Assembly (NCBI RefSeq): GCF_018919145.1
Contig: NZ_JAHLQJ010000005.1
Span: 186,001 to 250,000 of the forward strand
Direction: 5' to 3'
Length of the DNA stretch: 64,000 bases
Source: Paenibacillus brevis
GTDB taxonomy: Bacteria; Bacillota; Bacilli; Paenibacillales; Paenibacillaceae
Under the pieces are notes generated by a model. That model did not search any database and was not told where the DNA came from. It saw nothing but the letters and a program-made list of their open reading frames with translations. The position numbers and the translations under genes were made by a program. This document shows positions 19,678 through 31,465 of the stretch, one piece after another; within the stretch, counting starts at the first letter, position 1; the number at the start of each line of letters is the position of its first letter.

Positions 19678-20898
19678 TCATTTTGTTTGAATTCTATACT
19701 GGCCAGGTGTAAGCTCGGCTCTTTTCTTGAACCATTTAGAGAAATATTTAACATCTTGAATGCCGACCTTCTCAGCCACTTCCTCGGTACGGATCGTAGT
19801 TGCGCTTAGCAGTTCCTTGGCCTTTTCCAGCCTGCGCTCGGAAATGAAGGTAATGATGCTGCTTCCCGTAGCCTCCTTAAAAATCGTGCTGAAATAGCTG
19901 CGGCTTACGCCGATTTGCGAGGCCACATCCGCCGCACGCAGGTCGTCCTGCAAGTGTTGATCAATATAATCGATCGCTCTAATAATGTCTTCCTTATGGG
20001 TATCCTGCAGCAGCTCCAAGCCGGATTCGATTCCCCATAAACGGAACAAGGCCTCGGCCTGACGGAGCCATTCGTCTTCACCGTTGATTACCGGGCTTTG
20101 TCTCCATGCCAGTCCGCTATGCTTCAGCTGCATTTCTACCAGCGAGGATTGAACGAGCGATAAACAGGACTGATGCGTGACCACGATAGCAGTGCGGTCA
20201 TCGGTCTGCAAGAAATCGATTTGACCCGCGCCGGCAGCCATAATATGTTTCCATGAATTTCGAAGAGATTGCATGCCTCCCCCTCCTTCTTCTTCAGGAA
20301 AATATAAAAACAGGATGTAGCACTTCTTGAGCATCCAATGCCATTCGGCTCTGAGCTTCCGGAGTAATTGTTGCTTGGCCGTGTAGTCGTTTTGATGCAA
20401 CCATGCGCCCAGTGCCTCCTCTCCATCGCTTTGAATTTCTGAAGAAGGGGAATCTCCTGCCCACGCGGTAGTCTGTTGAGCGAGTACCCGTTGATCAAAT
20501 TGCTGACGGATCCGCTCAAGAGCAAGCTCCATATGCTCATCATCCATGTCTGTCTTTACGATATAATCATGGACACCGATTTGAATTCCACTCTTCGCAT
20601 ACACGAAATCCCGATGGCAGCTTAATAATAGAATTGCCGTATCCGGCGCCTCTTCTTTAATTTTTTTGGCCAGCTCGATCCCATCGAGCTCCGGCATAAC
20701 GATATCTGTAATTACCAGCTGCGGCCGATACTGCACAAACTTTTGCCAGCCCACGCTGCCATTAGGCGCATCGTCCACAACCACCATGCCATACTTCTCC
20801 CAATCCGTCGTCATACGAAGACCCTTACGCACCAACTGCTCATCATCGACAATTAGCACTTGAATCAGAGATGCATGTCCACTGTTGTCTTTAACCAT
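19678..20898 (-). CDS. AraC-type response regulator (YesN-like)
   Basis: This 406-residue protein has a receiver domain with the acidic pocket VLIVDDEQ and phospho-acceptor D65 in VITDIVMPELDG. A linker of about 150 residues follows, then two C-terminal AraC helix-turn-helices (AADVASQIGVSRSYFSTIFKEATG and EVAEKVGIQDVKYFSKWFKKRAEL). Its start lies inside the end of the histidine kinase gene (34-bp overlap), with GAAGGTGA upstream, so the pair is translationally coupled. YesN-type regulators usually switch on an adjacent sugar ABC importer, here the operon starting at 19510. Confidence 0.94.
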   Translation of the reverse strand: MVKDNSGHASLIQVLIVDDEQLVRKGLRMTTDWEKYGMVVVDDAPNGSVGWQKFVQYRPQLVITDIVMPELDGIELAKKIKEEAPDTAILLLSCHRDFVYAKSGIQIGVHDYIVKTDMDDEHMELALERIRQQFDQRVLAQQTTAWAGDSPSSEIQSDGEEALGAWLHQNDYTAKQQLLRKLRAEWHWMLKKCYILFLYFPEEEGGGGMQSLRNSWKHIMAAGAGQIDFLQTDDRTAIVVTHQSCLSLVQSSLVEMQLKHSGLAWRQSPVINGEDEWLRQAEALFRLWGIESGLELLQDTHKEDIIRAIDYIDQHLQDDLRAADVASQIGVSRSYFSTIFKEATGSSIITFISERRLEKAKELLSATTIRTEEVAEKVGIQDVKYFSKWFKKRAELTPGQYRIQTK

Positions 20899-22562
20899 GA
20901 TAAAGTCACCTTCGTTCCCTTATTTCTGTTGGATCCTATCGAGAGACCGTAGCTATTGCCATAGTGCTGTTTAATTCGTTCATCCACATTCCTAAGTCCC
21001 AGTCCGCCTTGCTTGCCGGGAATCTTGCGGCCCGACGCTATATATGCCAAATGTTCCGGCTTCACGCCGATCCCATCGTCTTCCAGCACCATAAACAGCT
21101 TATTTCTTTCCGAATATACCTTCATCGTAATCCTTCCTTGTCCATCACGGAATCCATGGAAAAAGATATTTTCAAGCAAAGGCTGAAACACCATACGCGG
21201 AATAAGGCATTCCTCCAGCCCCGGCTCCACTTCCAACTCGAAGGTAAATGCATCGTCATAGCGATATCGTTGAATTTCAATAAAATGATAGGCGATATCA
21301 AGCTCTTTTTCTAACGGAACCAGCGTCTGCTTAAAATTGAAGCTTCCCTCAAGCACTACAATCAAATGCTGAAGCATTTTATGGATTTCCGGCTGATGCG
21401 CCAGCTTGGCCTTCCATTGGATCGAATTCAGCGTATTGAACAATAGATGGGGATTAATCTGGTAATGAAGAATTTGTAATTCAGCCTCACTCTTAAGCTT
21501 TTCGGTACGACTGATTTCATGCATCGAAGCAATAAGCCGTTCCGTCATTTTATTAAAGCTCTCGCTCAAAAAACCCAGCTCATCCTTTGACATGACCGGA
21601 GTTCGGATCAATAGATCTCCTTCCCCGAACCTGCGCATGGAATGGGCTAATTTCTTGATCGGCATCGTAAAGCGGAATGAGAAAAAGCTCGCCATAGCGA
21701 TACCTAGCAAAATAGCCAGGACGGAAATAAGAATGGAATATTGTAAAATCACTGTGGAGGATTCATAAAAATCCGCATATTTGATTCTGGCTTCCACAAT
21801 CCAATCTTCCATTTCCAAAGAACGGGACCAGACGATGTCATCATCGTGATGCTCATTGTCTGCCGAAGTTTGAAGCAACGTTTGCCCTGACGGGTCCATG
21901 ATCTGCAAATGGGAGCGGGTATCTTTTTCAAACGACTTAATGACCTCAATCACTGTATCCGCTTTCATATCGATTAATATTTTGCTGCCATGGGGCAGGC
22001 CGAATGAGTTCTTTAAGGGCATCAGGAGGCTGATCACATATTCGTCGTTCTGCGCCGAATAATAATCAGGGATATGGATAGATACATGTCTTCGGTCGTA
22101 AGCAGAGATGGAGGTCCAAAATGGCGAACTCGCCAGCTTCTCGCTGACGATAAGCTCGTTGCCTATGATTCTTCCGGAAGGAGTTACCACGGCCACTTTA
22201 TACAGGTTATTGCCTAATGAGTTCAAGTAATTTTGAAAGTCCCGCTCTTCAACGAATCGGGTATATGTTGCAGGCGGCTCATCCTCAATATAAATGGAGG
22301 AAGCTATTAAATACGTTAATATATTGCCAGTAATTTGATCCATCTGCCGAAGATCGTTATCGATATGAATTTTCAACTGCTCCACCGCATACATTCCGTA
22401 ACTGCCGAACTGTGTATTCACGACCTCGGAGGACTTATGAAACGAGAAGTAGCTTAGTGCTCCCACAGGTAATACGGCTGCAATGAAGAAGGCAAGCAGC
22501 AGCTTGGTACGCACACTCCCGTTATTTCTGAATAGCTGTAATCTTCTCCAAAAGTTCTTCAT
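20865..22562 (-). CDS. Sensor histidine kinase (YesM-like)
   Basis: This 565-residue membrane kinase has a first helix near residues 18-38, an extracellular sensor of about 235 residues (dCache-like), a second helix near 278-300 and a HAMP segment (FRFTMPIKKLAHSMRRFGEGD). The His_kinase domain follows, with the phospho-accepting His in LHYQINPHLLFNTLNSIQW, then a HATPase_c domain (LEDDGIGV, GLGLRNVDERIKQHYG). This layout defines the YesM/LytS group. It probably senses an extracellular sugar or a loaded binding protein and signals to the overlapping YesN-type regulator. Confidence 0.94.
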   Translation of the reverse strand: MKNFWRRLQLFRNNGSVRTKLLLAFFIAAVLPVGALSYFSFHKSSEVVNTQFGSYGMYAVEQLKIHIDNDLRQMDQITGNILTYLIASSIYIEDEPPATYTRFVEERDFQNYLNSLGNNLYKVAVVTPSGRIIGNELIVSEKLASSPFWTSISAYDRRHVSIHIPDYYSAQNDEYVISLLMPLKNSFGLPHGSKILIDMKADTVIEVIKSFEKDTRSHLQIMDPSGQTLLQTSADNEHHDDDIVWSRSLEMEDWIVEARIKYADFYESSTVILQYSILISVLAILLGIAMASFFSFRFTMPIKKLAHSMRRFGEGDLLIRTPVMSKDELGFLSESFNKMTERLIASMHEISRTEKLKSEAELQILHYQINPHLLFNTLNSIQWKAKLAHQPEIHKMLQHLIVVLEGSFNFKQTLVPLEKELDIAYHFIEIQRYRYDDAFTFELEVEPGLEECLIPRMVFQPLLENIFFHGFRDGQGRITMKVYSERNKLFMVLEDDGIGVKPEHLAYIASGRKIPGKQGGLGLRNVDERIKQHYGNSYGLSIGSNRNKGTKVTLSWLKTTVDMHL

Positions 22563-22643
22563 TCTTGTACCTTCTTGCTGCGAATAGAGCCGCCGATTTT
22601 TTTAACCAGTATATCAAAAGTACTCGCTAATTTGAACAAATGA

Positions 22644-22668
22644 TGTCCCCATGAAATCATGGAGACAC
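22644..22668. terminator. Hairpin between second beta-galactosidase and YesM gene
   Basis: TGTCCCCATGA at 22644-22654 pairs with TCATGGAGACA at 22658-22668 with one internal mismatch. It follows the beta-galactosidase stop on the minus strand but has only a weak T-rich tail. A plausible but imperfect terminator. Confidence 0.5.
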
Positions 22669-22681
22669 CTGGTCCGTTCAT

Positions 22682-25711
<3,030 letters not shown>

Positions 25712-25754
25712 TCATCATTCAGCTTAGTCTGTTACACATTCATTCTACTGGATG

Positions 25755-25768
25755 TGAAAAGGCTTTCA
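25755..25768. promoter_or_regulatory. Near-consensus cre (CcpA) site before the second beta-galactosidase
   Basis: TGAAAAGGCTTTCA differs from cre consensus at one central base and is located 59 bp upstream of the preferred start, the same spacing and the same altered centre as the site at 19568-19581. This suggests an own promoter for this gene under carbon catabolite control. Confidence 0.55.
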
Positions 25769-25822
25769 ACCTGATTCTTGTTTGAATTAAGGGTTATTTT
25801 GTTTGAAATCGATGAGCGAAAA

Positions 25823-26974
25823 TTACCACTCGGCCACAGAGCCGTCACGATGACGCCAGATCGGATTTCTCCAACGATGCGGAGCTTCAAGTGCCATCCG
25901 GATCACATACTCTTCATTCACGGTGATGCCAAGTCCAGGCCCTTGGGGAATCTGAACATATCCATCATCGTATGCAAACACATTCGGATCGACGATATAA
26001 TCCAGCAGATCATTGCCCTGATTGTAATGAATGCCGAGACTTTGCTCCTGAATGACGGCATTGTGCGCCGTGGCATCCACCTGGAGGCAAGCGGCCAACG
26101 CAATCGGTCCGAGCGGACAGTGAGGAGCAACTCCTACATCGAAGGCTTCGGCCATGGCAAAGATCTTCTTGCATTCTGTAATTCCGCCCGCATGGGACAA
26201 ATCGGGCTGAATGATATCTACATAACCGTCCTGCAGAAGCGACTTAAAGTTCCAGCGGGAGAACATTCTTTCTCCTGTAGCGATCGGCGTGCTGGTATGC
26301 TTCGCGATTTCGCGAAGGGCTTCATTATTCTCAGGAAGCACGGGCTCTTCAATGAACATCAGACGGAATGGATCAAGCTCCTTGGCAAGCACCTTTGCCA
26401 TCGGCTTATGGATCCGGCCATGAAAATCAACGCCGATTCCGAAATCCGGTCCCGCAGCGCTGCGAATAGCAGCCACTCTCTCAACGACCTTGTCAACCTT
26501 GTCGTGCGTATCAATATACTGCATTTCTTCGCAAGCATTCATCTTGATGGCTGTGAATCCGGCGTTTTTCTTCTCCAGTGCAGCCAGTCCCACATCGCTC
26601 GGACGGTCCCCGCCGATCCAGGAATACACGCGCATCGAATCCCTGCAAGCCCCTCCAAGCAATTGATATACAGGGGCGTTAAAGTATTTTCCCTTGATAT
26701 CCCATAAAGCCTGATCGATCCCGGCAATCGCACTCATTAAAATCGGGCCTCCGCGATAAAAGCCTCCGCGGTACATAACCTGCCAATGATCCTCGATGCG
26801 AAGCGGGTCTTTGCCGACGAGAAAGTCCATTAATTCGTCTACGGCCGCTTGAACCGTATGGGCCTTGCCTTCAATAACCGGCTCGCCCCAGCCCACAATT
26901 CCCTCATCCGTCTCGATTTTGAGAAACAACCAGCGTGGGGGTACGATAAATGTCTTGAAATTAGTAATTTTCAT
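25823..26974 (-). CDS. dgoD: D-galactonate dehydratase
   Basis: This 383-residue enolase-superfamily enzyme has the metal ligands D183, E209 and E235, with H185 and H285 as acid/base residues ([27 protein letters not shown]). These are the positions I recall for E. coli DgoD. It converts D-galactonate to 2-keto-3-deoxygalactonate (KDGal) in the cytoplasm. The start has AAGGAG well placed. Aldolase and kinase genes lie directly upstream in the same operon, giving the lower De Ley-Doudoroff pathway. Confidence 0.95.
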   Translation of the reverse strand: MKITNFKTFIVPPRWLFLKIETDEGIVGWGEPVIEGKAHTVQAAVDELMDFLVGKDPLRIEDHWQVMYRGGFYRGGPILMSAIAGIDQALWDIKGKYFNAPVYQLLGGACRDSMRVYSWIGGDRPSDVGLAALEKKNAGFTAIKMNACEEMQYIDTHDKVDKVVERVAAIRSAAGPDFGIGVDFHGRIHKPMAKVLAKELDPFRLMFIEEPVLPENNEALREIAKHTSTPIATGERMFSRWNFKSLLQDGYVDIIQPDLSHAGGITECKKIFAMAEAFDVGVAPHCPLGPIALAACLQVDATAHNAVIQEQSLGIHYNQGNDLLDYIVDPNVFAYDDGYVQIPQGPGLGITVNEEYVIRMALEAPHRWRNPIWRHRDGSVAEW

Positions 26975-26986
26975 GAGTTTCTCTCC

Positions 26987-27640
26987 TTATCCTCTGGCGC
27001 TTGTAATTGCTGCTTTAAATCTGCGAGCCAATTCCGTAATATCATCGTATCTTTCTTCTGCAATAGCCGCCTTGTTCAGCAGAGAACTGCCCAGGCCCAC
27101 AGCCACTGCCCCTGCGCGAATAAACTCGGCGACGTTCTCCAATGTCACTCCGCCCGTCGGCATCATCGGAATTCCCGCCAACGGTGCCGACACCTCTTTG
27201 ATATAGCCGGCCCCCAGTGTTGCTCCCGGGAAAATCTTCAGTACGTCCGCCCCCCACTCATAGCCCTTGGCAATTTCGGTAGGAGTCATCACGCCAGGAA
27301 TGGAGATACGTCCATACCGATTCGTCATTTTAATCGTCGCTTCATCCAGGATCGGCGAGAAAATAAAATCGGCTCCTGCTTGAAGCGCTTTTTCCGCCAC
27401 ATTCGCATTCATTACGGTACCTGCACCGACCAGAACCTGGTTGCCGTATTTCTCTTTCAGCATAGGTATGAGCTCGAAGACTCCCTCCGAATCTACCGTA
27501 ATCTCTAATGCTTCTACTCCGCCGGCTACCAGCGCATCGGTAATAAGCTGCACCTTATCACCCGGCGGTCTTCGCACAACGGCTACGATGCCTGAACTCA
27601 TCAATTTGTCCAACTGCTCTTGCTTCGTCACTTCCCCCAC
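26987..27640 (-). CDS. KDPG/KDPGal aldolase (Eda/DgoA family)
   Basis: This 217-residue class I aldolase has the catalytic Glu at 46 (EALEITVDS), the Schiff-base Lys at 135 (VLKIFPGATLG) and the phosphate-binding loop MPTGGVTLENV. It cleaves 2-keto-3-deoxy-6-phospho-sugar acids to pyruvate and glyceraldehyde-3-phosphate. The context with DgoD favours KDPGal, and the uxu genes would also supply KDPG, so dual use is likely. The start is a GTG at 27640 very close to its GGAG; a second GTG three codons in is an alternative. Four bases separate it from the kinase gene. Confidence 0.9.
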   Translation of the reverse strand: MGEVTKQEQLDKLMSSGIVAVVRRPPGDKVQLITDALVAGGVEALEITVDSEGVFELIPMLKEKYGNQVLVGAGTVMNANVAEKALQAGADFIFSPILDEATIKMTNRYGRISIPGVMTPTEIAKGYEWGADVLKIFPGATLGAGYIKEVSAPLAGIPMMPTGGVTLENVAEFIRAGAVAVGLGSSLLNKAAIAEERYDDITELARRFKAAITSARG

Positions 27641-27644
27641 ACTC

Positions 27645-28601
27645 CTATCGTTTTACATTCTGATAGTCTTGATCTCCATGGATCATGCGCAGCAGTTCCG
27701 CCTCATTGGGGAGCCCTTCCACATCACCATTGACACTTACTGCGATCGCTCCCATTGCACTGGCTCTGCAAACGGCCTGTTCAAGTGTTTCTCCTTGCAG
27801 AAGCCCGCTGATGAAGCCCGCTGCAAACGCATCTCCTGCTCCTACGGGATCCACCTCCTCTGCCGGAAAAGGAGCCATATAACCGCTGTGCTGCTCCGAC
27901 TGAAAATACGCCCCTTTGCTGCCAAGCTTCACGACAACGCCAGCTACTCCTGGTTTTAACAAGGCTGAGGCAATATCCTCAGGCTGCGTGCAGCCTGTCA
28001 ACAGCTCGCCTTCGTCCAAACCGGGAAGAATGTAGTCTGCCGAGCCAGCCAGCTCCAGCAATATTTCCTTGGCTGCTTTCTCGCTATCCCAGAGCTTCCA
28101 GCGTACATTGGGATCAAAAACGATCTTCAAGCCAAGCTTCTTGGCTGACCCAACGGCCTTGCGCGTGAGTGCCAGGCAATCCGGGCTCAGCGCAGGAGTA
28201 ATTCCTGTAATATGCAGAATCTTAAACCCCGCCAGATACGCTTCATCCAGCTCATCCGGATGCATCATGCTTGCCGCAGAATGACGCCGATAATAATAGA
28301 CCTGCGTCTTCCCGTGAGAACGCTGTTCTTTGAAGTACACCCCTGTAGGAGCATCGCCGGTATGCCTGCATCTTGATGTATCGATGCCGTATCCCCTGAT
28401 TTGATGAAGCAAATAACGCCCAAAAGGATCCTCACCCAGCTTGCTGAACCAGCCTACGCGATGTCCCAATTTGGCTAACCCGATCGCGACGTTAGACTCG
28501 GCTCCGGCCATTTGCTTGTTAAATTGGTGAACATACTCCAGCGGCAGGTTCTTATCCGAGCTGAACAGCACCATGGATTCACCAAAGGTTACTACTTCCA
28601 T
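27645..28601 (-). CDS. kdgK: 2-keto-3-deoxy-sugar-acid kinase (KDG/KDGal kinase, PfkB family)
   Basis: This 318-residue ribokinase/PfkB-family protein begins VVTFGESMVLF and has a sugar-binding NKQMAGAESNVAIGLAKLG and the ATP/anion-hole signature DPVGAGDAFAAGF with the catalytic Asp. The YYYRRHSAAS segment is typical of KDG kinases. It phosphorylates KDG, and probably KDGal, at C6 before the aldolase step. AGGAGGGAAGG precedes the ATG. It is the first gene of the kinase-aldolase-dehydratase operon and faces a FadR-type regulator across a 254-bp promoter region. The exact substrate is inferred from context. Confidence 0.9.
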   Translation of the reverse strand: MEVVTFGESMVLFSSDKNLPLEYVHQFNKQMAGAESNVAIGLAKLGHRVGWFSKLGEDPFGRYLLHQIRGYGIDTSRCRHTGDAPTGVYFKEQRSHGKTQVYYYRRHSAASMMHPDELDEAYLAGFKILHITGITPALSPDCLALTRKAVGSAKKLGLKIVFDPNVRWKLWDSEKAAKEILLELAGSADYILPGLDEGELLTGCTQPEDIASALLKPGVAGVVVKLGSKGAYFQSEQHSGYMAPFPAEEVDPVGAGDAFAAGFISGLLQGETLEQAVCRASAMGAIAVSVNGDVEGLPNEAELLRMIHGDQDYQNVKR

Positions 28602-28623
28602 CGCCTTCCCTCCTCAGTTTATA

Positions 28624-28736
28624 GATCACATCTTTATTTTGTAATCAATGTTTAACCTCCAATAGATATGATCAATAACTAATAAAAACGAACAAGCATA
28701 CACAATTCCTGAGGTATTCCGATAATAGATATGATC
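28624..28736. promoter_or_regulatory. Three GAT(A/G)TGATC operator-like sites in the kdgK-regulator intergenic region
   Basis: AATAGATATGATC occurs exactly twice, at 28661-28673 and 28724-28736, spaced 63 bp apart, i.e. six helical turns. A third site, GATGTGATC in the opposite orientation, lies at 28624-28632, close to the kdgK start. They are good candidates for binding by the FadR-type protein at 28856. Confidence 0.6.
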
Positions 28737-28855
28737 TTTTCGAAGTAATAATATTATCTTTGGTTTCACATGTCAATCCTCATTTTAATTAGAAGAAACA
28801 GAATCGGTTATGCTAAAATGAACATGATAGAGTAGACCAAACAGGGGAAATGGAT

Positions 28856-29524
28856 ATGAAAAAGACAGCTTTTACAGCTACAATAGATCAGATCAAAGAA
28901 AAAGTTATCAGCGGGGAATGGCCTCCCGGTTCCCGCATTCCGACTCTTCAACAAATTTCGAAAGAGCTGGGGGTGGGGGTCTCTACAGTCAGGGAGGCCT
29001 TGCGAACCTTGGAAAGCCAGGGGAACATTAGTATTGAGCATGGCCGGGGAATGTACGTGAGGAACGACCCCTTGTTACTGGAGGATCCGACTGCAAACCT
29101 GAAAGAACTTGGTGATATTTCGCTGGTTAAGCTGCTTGAAGCAAGGATACTTATTGAACCTGCTTTAGCTGCATTAAGTGCGGAAAGGGCAACACTGCCC
29201 GAGGTTAAACAATTAAGAGAGCTTGCTGATAACATGGTGCTGCAAATGGAGGAGGGCGGTCCTTTTCTGGATACCGACCTTGCCTTTCATCGCCTAATTG
29301 CAGAGTCTGCCCAACAGCCTGTCTTATTCCGGATGATGGAGTCGATATTCCCTCTGCTCTCTGAAGGCCGGAAGCATACAAACACACTGCCTCATATGAG
29401 AACAAAGGCTTCCAGCTACCATGTGCTGATTGCAATTGCAATTGAAGAGCGGCACAGTGAACAGGCACGCCAGCTTATGTATCATCACATCAATGATATG
29501 CTGGAGGCGCTAAAAAAATCATGA
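28856..29524 (+). CDS. FadR-type GntR regulator (FCD), probable regulator of the galactonate operon
   Basis: This protein of about 222 residues has an N-terminal winged helix (GSRIPTLQQISKELGVGVSTVREALRTLESQG) and an FCD ligand domain with metal-site residues in DTDLAFHRLIAES and a late YHH. The ATG at 28856 has GGGG eight bases upstream; the ATG at 28850 is too close to it. It is divergent from the kdgK-aldolase-dgoD operon, and repeated GATATGATC sites lie between them, so it is likely the local repressor responding to a keto-deoxy sugar acid or galactonate. Confidence 0.88.
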   Translation: MKKTAFTATIDQIKEKVISGEWPPGSRIPTLQQISKELGVGVSTVREALRTLESQGNISIEHGRGMYVRNDPLLLEDPTANLKELGDISLVKLLEARILIEPALAALSAERATLPEVKQLRELADNMVLQMEEGGPFLDTDLAFHRLIAESAQQPVLFRMMESIFPLLSEGRKHTNTLPHMRTKASSYHVLIAIAIEERHSEQARQLMYHHINDMLEALKKS

Positions 29525-29583
29525 ACAACCGGCAATCTATTGAACCCCACCTTATATAGTAGTTAAAAGAAGGAGATTACACC

Positions 29584-30687
29584 ATGTACGATTATTTGAT
29601 TGTCGGTGCGGGCTTGTTCGGCGCTGTATTCGCTTATGAAGCACGCCAGCGGGGCAAACGCTGCCTGGTGATCGACAAGAGAGAGCATGCCGGCGGCAAT
29701 GTCTACACCGAGCATATCGAAGGAATCAATGTTCATAAATATGGCGCCCATATTTTCCATACCAATAGCAAACCGATCTGGGACTATGTCCATCAGTTCG
29801 CTGAATTCAACCGCTATACCAATGCCCCTTTGGCCAATTACCGGGAGGAGCTCTACAACCTCCCCTTCAATATGAACACCTTTCATCAGCTCTGGGGAGT
29901 GGTTCGTCCGGAGGAAGCAAAGCAACGGATCGAGGAACAAAGACAGGCCGCCGGCATTACGGATCCTCAAAATCTGGAGGAACAGGCGATCTCGCTGGTA
30001 GGCACTGATATTTATGAGAAGCTGATTAAGGGATACACCGAGAAGCAGTGGGGACGCTCTGCCAGGGATCTGCCAGCCTTCATCATCAAGCGGCTGCCGG
30101 TTCGCTTCACCTATGATAACAACTATTTTAACGACCAGTATCAGGGCATACCGAAGGGCGGCTATAACGTCATTATCGACAAAATGCTTGAAGGGATTGA
30201 AGTCCGTCTGCAGGTCGATTTCTTTGAGCAGCGCGAGGAGCTTGTGAAATCGGCGAAGAAGATGGTCTTCACGGGGATGATCGATCAGTATTACGATTAC
30301 AGATACGGCGTGCTCGAGTACCGGAGCCTGCAATTCGAGACAAAGTTCTTGAGCTGGACCGGCAACTATCAGGGCAATGCCGTGGTGAATTATACCGATC
30401 GCCAGACGCCTTACACCCGGGTTATTGAGCATAAGCATTTTGAATTCGGCACCCAGGCCGGCACGGTGATCACAGAGGAATATCCGACCGAATGGAAGCC
30501 CGGTCTGGAGCCGTATTATCCGATTAACGACGAGAAGAACAATGAGATATACAAGCAGTACAAGGCTTTAGCTGATCAGGAATCGGACGTTATTTTTGGC
30601 GGCAGATTGGGCGGCTACAAGTATTACGACATGCATCAGGTCATTGCGGAAGCCTTGACGGCCGCAGGAAGAGAATTAGGGAAATAA
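29584..30687 (+). CDS. glf: UDP-galactopyranose mutase
   Basis: This 367-residue flavoprotein has the N-terminal dinucleotide-binding motif YLIVGAGLFGAVFA and the signature HAGGNVYTEHIEGINVHKYG, then HIFHTN. It ends with the usual GGRLGGYKYYDMHQVI, and active-site Arg and Tyr residues are in place. It converts UDP-galactopyranose to UDP-galactofuranose for surface glycan. GAAGGAGAT precedes the ATG. It stands alone, followed by a terminator, with no galactofuranosyltransferase beside it. Confidence 0.96.
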   Translation: MYDYLIVGAGLFGAVFAYEARQRGKRCLVIDKREHAGGNVYTEHIEGINVHKYGAHIFHTNSKPIWDYVHQFAEFNRYTNAPLANYREELYNLPFNMNTFHQLWGVVRPEEAKQRIEEQRQAAGITDPQNLEEQAISLVGTDIYEKLIKGYTEKQWGRSARDLPAFIIKRLPVRFTYDNNYFNDQYQGIPKGGYNVIIDKMLEGIEVRLQVDFFEQREELVKSAKKMVFTGMIDQYYDYRYGVLEYRSLQFETKFLSWTGNYQGNAVVNYTDRQTPYTRVIEHKHFEFGTQAGTVITEEYPTEWKPGLEPYYPINDEKNNEIYKQYKALADQESDVIFGGRLGGYKYYDMHQVIAEALTAAGRELGK

Positions 30688-30691
30688 GCAC

Positions 30692-30727
30692 AGTCCCGGT
30701 GATCTCATCAAAAGGATCATCGGGACT
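30692..30727 (+). terminator. Terminator of glf
   Basis: AGTCCCGGTGATC and GATCATCGGGACT form a stem with one mismatch about a ten-base loop, just after the glf stop, followed by GTTTC. Terminator by position and shape. Confidence 0.75.
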
Positions 30728-30760
30728 GTTTCATTAAGCATCTGAACAAAAGCTCACTCA

Positions 30761-31387
30761 TTAATGACGTTCTATCAGGGGAAGAATATCACTTGGGTGT
30801 TCAAATTTATACTTCGCCGGAATAGCGTCGGGCTGCCTGCATCCCCACAATGCCAACCCAAAATCCACACCGGCTGCTCTCGCACATTCATAATCGTAAA
30901 TCGTATCTCCGATATAAATGGACTCCTCAGCCTTTGCACCCGACATCTCGAGAAACTTAAGCAATGGCTCGGGATGCGGCTTATGCAAATTCGTATCATC
31001 TGCACATACAGCGTAGGTCAAATCGTATACGAGACCAAAGGGGACGAAGTCGTCCAAAAACTCCTGGTATGTCTTCGACGTTACTACCCCGGTAAGCGCC
31101 GATTGCTCACTAAGATCAGTAAGCAGTTGCCGGACACCTTCGTAGACATGAATCGTATGGCGATACTCTTCCATCAGATCATTCCATCTTTTATTGGCAA
31201 GATCAATGTACTCAATCCCAAGTCGGCGCAGGGAGACGGCCCCTGGAATCCCGAGAACAAAGGTAAGATCTTGCTGGCTCATTTCCAGATCGTAATTTTG
31301 CTTCAGAAGCTTCTGCAGAGATCCCAACACGGCTTGCTCCGTATGGATCAGCGTGCCGTCAATGTCAAAGATGCAGGCATTGTACAT
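30761..31387 (-). CDS. HAD-superfamily hydrolase (phosphoglycolate-phosphatase-like)
   Basis: This 208-residue HAD phosphatase has motif I FDIDGT at 7-12 (nucleophile D8, acid/base D10), motif II TGVVTSK, a motif III lysine (LHKPHPEP) and motif IV IYIGDTIYDYECA. A helical cap lies between motifs I and II, placing it in subclass I with Gph/beta-phosphoglucomutase-like enzymes. The substrate is a small phosphorylated metabolite, not identifiable here. GAAGGAGG precedes the ATG. It follows the LacI-family gene on the same strand, 78 bp downstream. Confidence 0.88.
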   Translation of the reverse strand: MYNACIFDIDGTLIHTEQAVLGSLQKLLKQNYDLEMSQQDLTFVLGIPGAVSLRRLGIEYIDLANKRWNDLMEEYRHTIHVYEGVRQLLTDLSEQSALTGVVTSKTYQEFLDDFVPFGLVYDLTYAVCADDTNLHKPHPEPLLKFLEMSGAKAEESIYIGDTIYDYECARAAGVDFGLALWGCRQPDAIPAKYKFEHPSDILPLIERH

Positions 31388-31465
31388 GAATGTTCCTCCT
31401 TCAGCATGATTGGTGATTTGAGAATATCTCCATGCTAAAGTATGAAATGCATTTCAAGTCAATAG

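Noticed and set aside
25778-26707. 309-codon plus-strand frame
   Set aside because: Antisense shadow of dgoD; the DgoD active-site residues on the minus strand are complete.
29563-30438. 291-codon minus-strand frame
   Set aside because: Antisense to UDP-galactopyranose mutase, with no recognisable domain.
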